Source: Aquilaria yunnanensis (taxonomy: Eukaryota > Streptophyta > Magnoliopsida > Malvales > Thymelaeaceae). Taken from it: DNA of 64,000 nucleotides. Positions 35,592 to 45,894 of this stretch are shown in pieces (position 1 is the first letter of the stretch; every line of letters starts with the position of its first letter). Under the pieces are notes generated by a model. It was not told where the DNA came from and ran no database searches. It worked only from the letters and a program-made list of their open reading frames with translations. The DNA lies in assembly GCA_039654915.1 (NCBI GenBank), contig CM077594.1, positions 12,366,001 through 12,430,000 of the forward strand. The letters run 5' to 3'. The position numbers were made by a program, and so were the translations under genes.

Positions 35592-36660
35592 TCGAGAGGG
35601 AAGAGAAGAAGTCTGAGAGTGCGTCTGGAGAAGAGAGAAGACGCGGTGACTTACAAATAAAACGCATAGCGACTTCTGGCGTCACTAGTTCTTAACATAT
35701 TAACCTATTTCTAGTAATATTAGGCCACAATGAGATGATAAAATATTAAAAAATGACTAAGTTTTATGTGCCAATAAATCAATTCAAATTAATTTAATTT
35801 TTATTAAATATACTATTTATTAATTATTTAAAAAATATTTAGAGATTTATATACTTAATTAATCAAATTAAAAATTATAATTATACAATTATAATGTTAG
35901 CGACGCATAATTGTCACTAAATTAGCGACGGTAAGCCATCACTAATGTTAGTGACGAATAACCGTCACTAAATTAGCGACTTTAAGCCGTCACTAAAATT
36001 TAGTGACGCATAAGCCGTCACTAACGTTAGTGACGCATAACTGTCACTAAATTAGGGACTTTAAGCTGTCAGTAACTTTAGTAACGCATAACCGTCACTT
36101 ATTTAGCAAAGAAAACCAACCACAAACTTTAGCGACGTTTAACATTCACTAAATTTGTAACGATAAATTGTCACGTAGAGCCCGGTGAAACTTTAGTGAC
36201 GGATATCAGTCCCTACATAGCAGCAACAAACTAATTGGGTTGAAAAATCTACAGAAGTTAAACTACGTGTCATGATATTTAGCGCATGCGCATGCATTCG
36301 TTGTGTATTAATATTTTTGTTTTATTATTCTGTTTCTTTAAACAAAATTGTTTGTTGTAATGGTAAAGATACAGCAACTTGTTGGATAGAAGGATCTCAA
36401 TAACGTAAATAAAACTCTTATAATCTTAAAATTGTAAATTGTTTCGTGAGGAAAAAAATATCTACAATCTAAATACATTTGTATTATATCAACTGAAATA
36501 ATTTATGTTGTGTGAGAATTTGAAACGTCACACAATTTTCAGCTATAATATTTACATTTTCCTGGTAGTGTATTCAAAAGCAATTATTTATGTTCAATGA
36601 GATAACAATTTATCATAAAGAATGACAGCCACATGAGAACCCAAACTTTTTTTTTTTTTT
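35592..36660. repeat. Right sub-terminal region of the CACTA element, part 1
   Basis: TTAGTGACGCATAACCGTCA-like words recur at 35895-36190. A less repetitive AT-rich stretch follows at 36225-36655 and may be a separate insertion. No gene. Confidence 0.7.
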
Positions 36661-36934
36661 TAGTTTAGCGACGGCCAACTGTCACTAAAATAGCGACGGT
36701 ACGCAGTCGCTAATTTTAGCAACGGCCAACCATCACTAAATTAATGACGGTACGCCGTCACTAATTTTAGTGACGGCCAACCGTCACTAAGTTGGTGACA
36801 GTACGCCTCGCCAACTTTAGTGACGCGTAACCGTCACTAAAATTTAGCGACTAACAGCCGTTGCTAAAGTCTCACTAAAATATTACCTGCCGTTGCTAAT
36901 TAAACCGTCGCTAAATTCGATTTTTCTTGTAGTG
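36661..36934. repeat. Right sub-terminal region of the CACTA element, part 2, with terminus
   Basis: Dense TTTAGTGACGGCCAACCGTC words end in CGATTTTTCTTGTAGTG at 36934, the right terminus, followed by the TCT target duplication. Confidence 0.85.
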
Positions 36935-37078
36935 TCTCTAATACATGTAATTTCTATATGTTTCTGTGTACAAAACAAAAATACTTGAAGAGCAAAGTAC
37001 ATCGACTATTAAAGTTCACCATTTTCCACGTTAATCCTTTGTGTTGTGAACCTATGCTGCACATAGGAACCTAACAGC

Positions 37079-39745
37079 CAAGGTTATTAAAAACGGGTTT
37101 CTATCTAGAATCGTTTTTGTTGTTATAGAGTCGTAGAGTTGTAAGACTCTACAAAAAATACAAAAAAAAATTAGAGAAAAATTATGAAAAATATAAAACA
37201 ATTTAAATTGTCTTAAGAAAGTATCACAAACAACATTGTCACTTACTAGAACCCAAACAGTACCACAAACATAGTATCATTCATGATTGGACACAACGAA
37301 CATACAAATAAGAAAATAAAGTGTTACAATCAGTCATCCATAATAAGAAGTTAAAACAGTTTTTCAATTATCCACTCGAGGACATGAAACATCAAAGCCA
37401 GCAGTGGTATCAATATCATTAACTGCAAAATCCATATCTTCAACTTCTCTTGCCATTCCTTCATTAGACAAGCAAATGCCAGCACTCGCACCACCATTGG
37501 CTTCTTCAGCTATTCCACATCCACATCCATATCTACATCATTTTAAAGAAGAAAATTAAAAATTGATATTTAACAATCCATAAACAACAATAGCTATAGA
37601 AACAGGTACTTACTATCTCCACCTTCATCACTTTCATCATTACCTTCTGATCCAGCTACCTTATCAAGTTTATAAATCCACTCTCTACTTATAGGAAGAA
37701 CTGGAGGCTACTTCTCGGTGATCCACTCATCATCTGACTTCATCTTATCAAGCGTCATTCCTTGAAGCTTTTCAATTACAGCAACACTCCTTCACATTTG
37801 TCTTTCTTTCAACTTCAAGTTGTACATGATAAAAACAAGATCATTCATTTTTTTCTTGGTGCAGCTGATTCCTTCTTTTAGAATGCACTTACAAATTATG
37901 AATATATGAAATAAAATAGTAAGATTTATGTTAGCATGTTAAAATAAATGCAATATAAATTTAGTTATCTTATCATTTCAAAGGCACTCCAATTTCTTAG
38001 AACCATTTTGCAAAACTCGGGATTATTGGAACAATTGAAAGAAATTGTACTAGTGTAGAAAAACTTACATATATGTTGGCAAACCTTTTCTTGCTCTTCT
38101 TTTTTCAACATGATATTCAAAGTTTGAGCTTTGGGTTTTTTCAAAGCAAAGCCATCAAGAGTGCTTTTCCTTCCAACTTTTGAGCCACTTGTATGGGTCT
38201 CAGCCTCAACTTGTTCATCATCAACAAAATCAAACTTGGCCCTTTTTCTCTTAAGACTCAACTCAAATTGGTCATTTAGTAAATTCAGAAACTTTTCCCT
38301 AACATCCTCGGGAACCTTCAAGCAAGGGCTAACATTTGAACTAGTTCGAGCTAAATAGTGCTTGAATCTAAATATACCGGCAATAACTACCAAGCCATAG
38401 TTTTAGCATTTAACTTTTTTTCCATCAACCTCTATACAATGCTCCCAACCCGAATCAAACCTATTACTAGGTGCATTTTTTCTTAAATTTTTCCTTTTCT
38501 TAGAATTAGCAGCAAGATTATAAAATGTTGCCTCATTGCTTGCCATGATTGCCAATCAAGCACACAACAATTCTGAATTTTTGATAACATGATAATACAA
38601 TGAAAAAGAAAAACAATAAGGACAAGACCAAACCAAACCTAAACAAAATAACCCAAAAAATTTGGCCAAACAACAAACCAAACCAATCATAACTTAATTG
38701 AATATGAAAACCAGTCATATTTAAATTAAACCAAATTAATCATTTTCCTACTTTGGTGAAATTAAATAATCAACCAACGAACAAGCCAGCTCTATTTAGG
38801 AAAAAACTTACCTTCGGTGAAATTAACTGATTCCCTACTTTGAATGAAGCAACTGATTGCAATTGAACAATAATTTAGAACAACCTGGTTCAATCAAACC
38901 AAATTAATCAACTATCAAGCTTTGAATGAACCCTAAACAATATAAAAAATTTCAATTGAAATGGGAAAACTTGAGTTACCTTCAAATTCAATTGATTCAG
39001 CTACAAGCAAGAGGGAGAAGATCGGAGGAAGTTGAAGGGAGAAGGGCGATGGTAAGAACAGAGCAGATAGGAAAGGATGAGTCAGAGCATCTATAAACAG
39101 GATGAATAAAGGTCACGACGGGCAGAAGAGAAGCTCAGCCTCAGCAAACAGCCAGCCAGGGGGCAATCAGAGCAAAAGACACCATGGAAGGCCAACGGGA
39201 AAACAAAGCAGATCATAGAGGACGAGCTAGAGCAGTTGCGGACGAGATGATTCACGCCTTAACAAGTTACGACTAGCAAAAGAGAAGCTCAACTTTAGCA
39301 AATGGCCAACCATTCGAAGCAGAAGACACCGTGGAAGTCTGGTGCGAGAGTAAGAGCGTCTAAGCGAGATCTAGTGCAGACTAGTGCGAAAACGGGGGAG
39401 AAGTTGTAGTGTTCTAGTCTGGTTGTGTGTTGTGGTCTGAATCTGATGGCTGCTAACACCCTGAGAATGAAGAAGGCTTTTTTGGGGTTGAGAAAGATGG
39501 GCTAGCAGCAACCGAATTTTATTAATTTGGGCCGAGAAATGGGCTAAATTTGTATTCTTAACAGATATGTACCAAACAAGCTAGAGTTGTAAAATCCCTA
39601 TGTTTCTATGTTTTTACGACTCTGAACATGTTTTTAACCGTTTCTACCTAAAGATGTGTTTCTATTGTGTTTCAAAACGTCTTCCACTGCTAAAGTCGTA
39701 AAAACATACATTTTTACGACTAGAAACACGAGTTTGATAACCATG
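37079..39745 (-). mobile_element. Internally deleted hAT element (third hAT)
   Basis: The left end is CAAGGTTATTAAAAACG and the right end, reversed, is CATGGTTATCAAACTCG. Flanking 8-mers are CTAACAGC (37071-37078) and GTAACAGC (39746-39753), seven of eight matching. Inside are N- and C-terminal pieces of a BED-type hAT transposase on the minus strand, with the catalytic middle missing. The family differs from the two hAT elements at 18489 and 42247. Confidence 0.8.
37420..38545 (-). pseudogene. hAT transposase remnant (BED zinc finger type), core deleted
   Basis: On the minus strand the frame starts MASNEATFYNLAANSKKR at 38545 and runs through DSGWEHCIEVDGKKVKC, a stop, then GIFRFKHYLARTSSNV and CLKVPEDVREKFLNLL. 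This is a BED zinc finger with one Cys lost near the stop. A basic linker follows (ELSLKRKRAKFDF). The next recognisable piece, at about 37600-37770, is the C-terminal tail with KMKSDDEWITEK and SREWIYKLDKVAGSEGNDES. The central RNase H-like domain and dimerisation region are absent. Confidence 0.75.
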
Positions 39746-40405
39746 GTAACAGCTGTTCTGGAAAAACAAGCCTTCATTCTGTCGCGAAAATGACAAGATT
39801 ATCCTTCCCAATCCATATTGGCCAAATCTTCTTTGTAACTTCTTCCACTACCACACCCGCTTGTACACTGTCTATTACCAGTACTCATTGTAAGCATCTG
39901 AGAATTGTGAAATAATCTGAAAATCAGGATTTGAAGAAAAACGAAAACCATGAAATGTCTATTGTAATGGTCGACATCGACGTCAACTGCCTGTGGATCC
40001 CATGGAGAAGCCGGCATTCCATTCTAAAATTGTAGTCATTGGTTCAGACTTCGAAGCATCTAGGGCAGTGGTCCTCGTGGTGGCCTAGTTGTCCTTTGCC
40101 CAATGATTGGGGAAAAGTAGGATTATTTGGATAATAAACGACCTAACAATGAGTATTATAAAAAAAGGTCATGGACAAGTATCCTAGGTACAATGCAAAC
40201 TGGCAAAAGGACATGGGTGGAGGTCTAGAGTTTGACTCTAGCCTCCACCATTTTCCCACAAACTATCACTTAATGTTGGTTTAGGTACCTTTTGGGTCTC
40301 GAAAAAATAGGCATTTTCCCTTTTCCCTTAAATACATAGTACCTCATAGCTTTGTACTTTATAAAGTTGCTTCTGATCATTAAAAAAAAAAGTCATTGAA
40401 TTATC

Positions 40406-41154
40406 TGCCTAAGACTCTTTTTGCCCCATGAACTTTACCAATTCAAACCTTTTACCTATAAACTTTGACTGGGATTCACTCACCTCTCAAGCTTTATAAA
40501 TTGATACTTTTTACCCCTTAACCTACGTAAATGAAATAGAAATAGCTTTTTATGCTATATGAGGGAAAAAAAATAAAAAAGATAAAACAAAATATGAAGA
40601 ACTAACTAATCATTTGCTCTACCTAAACTTCTACTTCTATCATTTTGAACCAAAAATAAAAGGTCATCCCACAATTAAAGGAATTTTGTTAACCTTGGAT
40701 TTATAACTTAATAAAAATTAACTTAAGTTGTTTTTTCCCCTAAAGAAAATAGCAAGTTAGCTTATAGTGTTGTCTTTTTTGTTTATTTTAGGTTATATTA
40801 GGCCTTGAAAAACTCATTTTATTGATGCTCATCATGAAAGATTTTTAGGATGATGTAGAGTTCAGAAGATCGCGACTGCTCAATTAGAAATAAGAAACCA
40901 CCCCTTTTACTTTTTGTTTAAAATAGTAGGACTATAGTTTTGTATGAGGCAAATGATTAATTACCTTTTCATCTTTCCTTTTGTCTTTATTTCCATCATC
41001 ATGTAACCCAAAGAGCCATTTCTATTTCATTTAAATGGGCCAATGGGTAAAAGGTATCAATTTACAAATTCTAAGATTCAAGTAAACTTGAGTCAAAGTT
41101 TAGGGGATAAAAGATCCGAGTTAACAAAGTTCAGGGCAAAAGAGACCTCAGGCC
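40406..41154. mobile_element. Inverted-repeat element, copy 1
   Basis: The arms begin GCCTAAGACTCTTTTTGCCC on the left and, reversed, GCCTGAGGTCTCTTTTGCCC on the right. Homology extends about 150 bp inward (CAATTCAAACC, GACTGGGATTCA, GGGTAAAAGGTATCAATTT). Flanking TTGAATTAT and TAGAATTAC agree at seven of nine positions, hinting at a 9-bp duplication as made by MULEs. It encodes nothing recognisable. Confidence 0.7.
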
Positions 41155-41356
41155 TAGAATTACCAAAATTTTAGTCATTCGTTCAAACTTCAGAGCATCG
41201 GTGGTAGTGGTTCTCGTTGTGGCCAGGTTGTCATTTGCTCGATGATGGGCGCAAAAGTAGGATTATTTGATAATAAGTGAAGTAATGACGGGGTTAATAA
41301 AAAAAGTCAAGGTCAAATAACCTAGGTAGTGGGTACCTAGTGCCTTGGGAATTATC

Positions 41357-42246
41357 GGCCTAAAACTCTTTTTACCCCTAAACTTTTTCAATTCAGATCT
41401 TTTACTCTATGAACTTTGATTAAGGTTCATTCATCCCTCAAACTTTGCAAATTGATATTTTGTACCCCTTGGCCTATTTAAATGAAACATAAATATCTTT
41501 TTGGGTTGGGCTATATGAAGACCAAAACAATGATAAAAGGGAAGATGAATGGCTAACTAACCATTTGCCCAACATAAACTTCTCTTTTTGCCAATTTGAA
41601 CAAAAAAATAAAACATCAACCCACAATTAAATGAATGAAAATCCAAGTGTGATAGCTCACGAAAGCAACAGATGCATCCGTGCCATCTAATGCTGTAGGT
41701 CCCACATGGGACCCACTCATAGAACTACACGGACACGTCCGTAATCTGTCAAGCTATAAGGGTCCTCAAAGGATTTTGTTAACCTTAGATCTATAAACTA
41801 ATGAAAATTAACTTAAGCCATTTTACCCGTAAAGAAAAAAGCAATTTAGTTTATAGTGTTGTCCTTTTTTTATTTGTTTTAGGTTATATTAGATCTTGAA
41901 AAATCTGTTTAATTAATTCCCATCGTGAAAGATTTCTTAGGACAATGTAGGGTTCAGAAGATTGAGATTACTCAATTCAAAACAAAAAAGCCCTTCTATT
42001 TTCTGTTTAAAATAGCATAATTATTATTTTCTATGAGGCAAATGATTAGTTAGCCTTTCATTTTTTTTATTTTTATCTTTGTTTCTATTCTCACGTAACC
42101 CAAAGAGCCATTTCTATTTTATTTAAATAGGCTGAGGGCAAAGGGTATCAATTTGCAAATTTTGAAGGGCGATTAAACCTGAATCAAAGTTCAAAGGAAA
42201 AATATTTGAGTTAACAAAGTTTAGGGGGTAAAAAAGACCTTATGCC
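41357..42246. mobile_element. Inverted-repeat element, copy 2, cut at its end by a hAT insertion
   Basis: Same arms as copy 1 (GGCCTAAAACTCTTTTTACC; reversed right arm near 42225-42246). The hAT at 42247 inserted in the last bases of the right arm: CTTATGCC occurs at 42239-42246 and again at 45381-45388. Confidence 0.7.
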
Positions 42247-45200
42247 CAGAGGTGGGAACTGGGCCGGACCGGTCCTGGGCCTGGGTCCTGAGGCCCGGGC
42301 ACGGACCGGCTCTAGGCGGGGCGGTCCCGAGCCGGTCCCGGGGCGGTCCCGAGCCGGTCCCGGGGCGGGGCTGGGCGGGGCGGTCCCGGGGCGCGTTTCA
42401 TTTTTTTTTTGTTAAAAAAAATATATATATATAAAATAGAACAATTATTAATTATATAAGTCATAAATATTTTTAAGAAAAAACACCACCTTCGGTGTAA
42501 GTTTTATTAAGTTTAAAAGCCAAACGGCACTTACAAATAATCGGAACGTGCCTTACATTTTGAAATGGCAAAAACGTTCTGAAAATGATAAATAATAGAA
42601 ACCTATGATCTGTGCTGAACAGCATAATCAGATCAAATACAAACAACATGTATGATTGAAAGAAAAAAATTCAACTCTCGGTATCGGATATTACCTCATC
42701 ATCGGAACTCTTTTAGTCTTGATGTCGGAGTGCTGCGAGGCCCTAATCTCGGTTGCACACGCATATTTCTACCGCGTCGGGTGTCAATCTTGACCGTTTT
42801 TCTGTTATCACCCGTTTTCCGGCACTAAACGCTGCCTCAGATGAGACGGTCGATACTGGACCGGCAAGAATTTCTTGTGCGATTATCTACAAGATCGGAA
42901 ATCTTGATCTCTTTTGTTTCCACCACTCCAAGATGTCGAGGTCGCTTGTCTCGAATGATGTGTTAAGATAGTCATCGACCTCAGCTAATCCCGATGTCAA
43001 TCTTGAGGAGATTGATCTCCTTATAGGCTCAGTTTGAGAAACTTCGGATCTTACCTTATCCGAATGCCGCTCACAATATAACTTGTATAAAGAATGCAAG
43101 TACTCGGAAGCAAAAGCAGACATAGCCAAAACATTTATATGAGACATTTCTAAATAAGTATGAAAAATTCCTTCAAGCAGTGTTGTTGTGCCCGTTAATT
43201 TTACATACGGGTCAAGTAAAGAAGCGACTAAAAAGATAGGTGGAATGTTTGAGAAATATTGAAGCCACTTAGCCCGCATGGCTTCGACAGTCGGTTTTAA
43301 CAACTCATCATTTTTAAATTGATGTAAAGCATATGTGATGTTCACTAAATGAAACAAAACTTGATGACTTGTTGGGTAGTAAACACCAGAGAAAAATTCA
43401 GTTGCCTCGTAAAAACTCTTAAGCAATTCACCGATTTTGGAACATTTCTCCCAAATTTCAGTCGTAAGAAATTTAGAACCCATTTTTAAATTCATGAAAT
43501 GTGACAACAAATTTGCATACGGTAATGCATCTTACAACATAAAAAATGTGGAGTTCCAGCGGGTTGGGCAATCCAATTTAAACCGTTTCCAAGAAAATGG
43601 TTTTTGATTTTCAATACAAAAGCTTTTAAATTCACGAAAAATAGCAGGTTTGGACATCAAATATTTTAATGAGTTTCGAATAGGCAAAATCTCATTTTAG
43701 AGAACTTCTAAACCTTTTTGCACACAAATGTTTAAAATATGGCACATGCATCTAACGTGAAAAAATGCACCGTTGAGCGGTGGTTTTAAGTTTTGACTCA
43801 AAAGGCGAGCGGCAACATCATTATTTGAAGCATTATCAAATGAAATGCACAGAACTTTATCAATACAAAAATAATCACGTAAAGTTTCTAAGATACAATT
43901 AAATATTTGAAAACCAGTATGATCTGTTTCAATAACCTTAAATGACAAAATTCGTTTTTGCATTATCCAATCAGAATCAATCCAATGAGAAGTAACACAA
44001 TAGAATGATTGACCTATAGGTGATGTCCACATATCATAAGTAAATACTACACAATGATCAAGAGCAGAAAAATATGCTTGCAAATCTGATTTTCCGGTTT
44101 CAAATTGTCTAAAGCTTTCTTTCCTAGCAGTTTTCCTAGATACTTTTCTAAATGCAGGATTTAATTGTGATTTTATCCAAGATTCTAGGTGGACATCTTC
44201 AGCTTGTGAAAAAGGTTTTTCGGTAAGCATCATCCAATTTACCATACCTTCTCTACAAGATTGTTGGTTTAAACGAAATATACCTGGTCCGCCGGCGCCG
44301 GTTGTAGACCCAAGTTGTGTTTGTCCTCCAGAACTAGTCCTAGTACTAGGGAGGACATTAACATGTTGATTTTCAAGATGCTTCTTCAGCATTCCAGTGC
44401 CGGAATTCTTTCTATGCACAAAATTTTTCCCGCAATGTTTGCATTTTCCGTACCTCGACTCCCCTTCGTTTATGAGCTCATAATGCTCCCAAACACAAGC
44501 AGTTAGTCTCGTGGATTTACCTTATGCTTGAGTTCCCTCCACGCCGGGTTCATGACTTGTAGGCGTCGGTTCTGTTGACGGATTCCTAGACGCCATCACA
44601 TCCAACTCTTCCACTTCATCATCGGATAATTGATCGTCGAGACCCAAATCGTAATTCGCCATATCGATTCCAGCATCATCGTCGTGAAACTCTTGAATTG
44701 AAATGCCTTTATCGGCGGGTCGAGATCGGCGACGGAACAAGGCTCGGAGGCCGGTCTTACGGGAAGATGAACTATCTGTTGACTTGCCCTTTCCTTTTGA
44801 AGCCATGACTCACGTACTAATAGTAGTGATTAATGCAAAATCAAAAGAGGATTATGAAGATATTAGGGAGAGATTAGTAAGAAATTTGGAAGAAATTAAG
44901 AAAATAAGGAGAATGGTTGAGAGAATATAGTAGATGAAGAAGAGAGGTTGAGTGATTGTATAAGGATTGAGTGAAAATGGCATTGGTATTTATAGGGGGA
45001 GGGGAAAAATTAGTTTGACCAAAAAGTCCTTGAAATTTAGTTGTTGGGAGGGGCAAAAATGAAATTTTGGGGGCTGAAATGGAGCAGAAAACCGTTGGAG
45101 GGCCTGCTGTGTAATTAGTCCTTTTTAAAATTTTTTTTTTTGCAGGTTTACGTTATGCAGGGAGCCGTTGCGCGCGGGTCGGCGGGGCGAGGCGGTCCGG

Positions 45201-45380
45201 TCTGACGGGTTCGTCTGGTCCGGGCCGGGTTTTTTTTGCGTCCCCCTCCTCCTATTGGGCCCATAAAATTGCGGGCTTCTTGCGGGGCGGGGCGGGCCAG
45301 GTTTGACCGGTCTGGGGCGGGTTTGACCGCGGGGCGGTCCCGGTTCGGTCCGGGCCAACCCGGCCCACCTCCCACCTCTA
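42247..45380 (-). mobile_element. hAT transposon, second copy of the RICESLEEPER-like type, inactivated
   Basis: A 3134-bp element with perfect 8-bp duplications CTTATGCC (42239-42246, 45381-45388). Its ends are CAGAGGTGGGA and (reversed) TAGAGGTGGGA. Like the element at 18489 it has GC-rich sub-terminal words (CGGTCCCGGGGCGG, CGGTCCCGAGCCGG), but the actual end sequences differ. The transposase is homologous and lies on the minus strand, with six in-frame stops. A TATA-like motif (TATAAATA on the minus strand, near 44987-44994) precedes the start. Confidence 0.93.
42671..44806 (-). pseudogene. hAT transposase with six in-frame stop codons and no frameshift
   Basis: The frame opens at 44806 (MASKGKGKSTDSSSSRKTG) and can be read in one phase to a TGA at 42671: 712 codons, against 723 residues in the intact relative at 19123. 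All landmark segments are present: acidic leader, BED zinc finger (YGKCKHCGKNF, then KKHLENQH), TYDMWTSPIGQ, FDNASNNDVAA, WKRFKLDCPTRWNSTF, ILEWWKQKRSRFPIL and SSEAAFSAGKRVI. Stops occur at 44522 (TAA after EGTQA), 43697 (TAA after GLEVL), near 43530 (TAA after ML), 42887 (TAG after FPIL), then TAG after CNRD and TAA after RHQD. In the relative these positions are ordinary codons (for example Trp and Ser). It cannot give full-length protein without readthrough. Confidence 0.9.
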
Positions 45381-45388
45381 CTTATGCC

Positions 45389-45894
45389 TGCATTATCCTC
45401 CTCTAGGGACCGGTTTATTTAGGATTCTTTTTATCTCATCCCCGGCAATTTTATTAAAATCTTTGTCACCGTCGACCATGGCTTAGTTTCTTTACCATGC
45501 CAAAGTGGATCTTTACCCACAAGTTTGTCATCCCACACCGACTTCTTCACCACCGCCACCAAGATCTACGGGCATCCATGCCCTACCCTGCTGATTCCAT
45601 CACAGTCAACCTCCAAATCCAAATCCAGGGTCCAGACAAGCGTCATCAAGTCATCTCACTAACACTACGCCCAATCATCTTCTTTGGCTCCTCTTGCATT
45701 TCCCACAAATTCACCACACAGCCATTCTTGGCGAGCGCAAGGCTTGCTTCAGCCCACCAATAAGCCACACGGTCCTTCATTAATTTCCGGCCCTTTATCC
45801 TTTTTGTCCCCTAAATTTTGGCAATTCGAACATTTTACCCCTAAACTTTGACTCAAGTCAACGCACAACTTTTTTTTTTTGTTAAGCAAAAAGG
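45389..45894. other. Short intergenic segment with a relic of the 40406-type repeat arm
   Basis: A plus-strand open frame at 45497-45763 has no recognised domain. 45785-45870 resembles one arm of the inverted-repeat element (CCTAAATTTTGGCAATTCGA, then TTTTACCCCTAAACTTTGAC), so another partial copy lies here. Confidence 0.5.

Larger units (their letters stand above)
40025..42246. repeat. 1.1-kb tandem duplication, each copy with an inverted-repeat element
   Basis: Flank 40030-40200 and flank 41165-41345 are related (TAGTCATTGGTTCAGACTTC versus TAGTCATTCGTTCAAACTTC; AAAAGTAGGATTATTTG in both). Each is followed by the same inverted-repeat element (40406-41154; 41357-42246). The copies have diverged, with small indels, so the duplication is old. 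The second copy has an extra 100 bp or so near 41640-41770 with TCCGTGCCATCTAATGCTGT. Confidence 0.8.

Noticed and set aside
45125..45375. Pro/Arg-rich frames at the right end of the second hAT
   Set aside because: Another artefact of GC-rich sub-terminal repeats.
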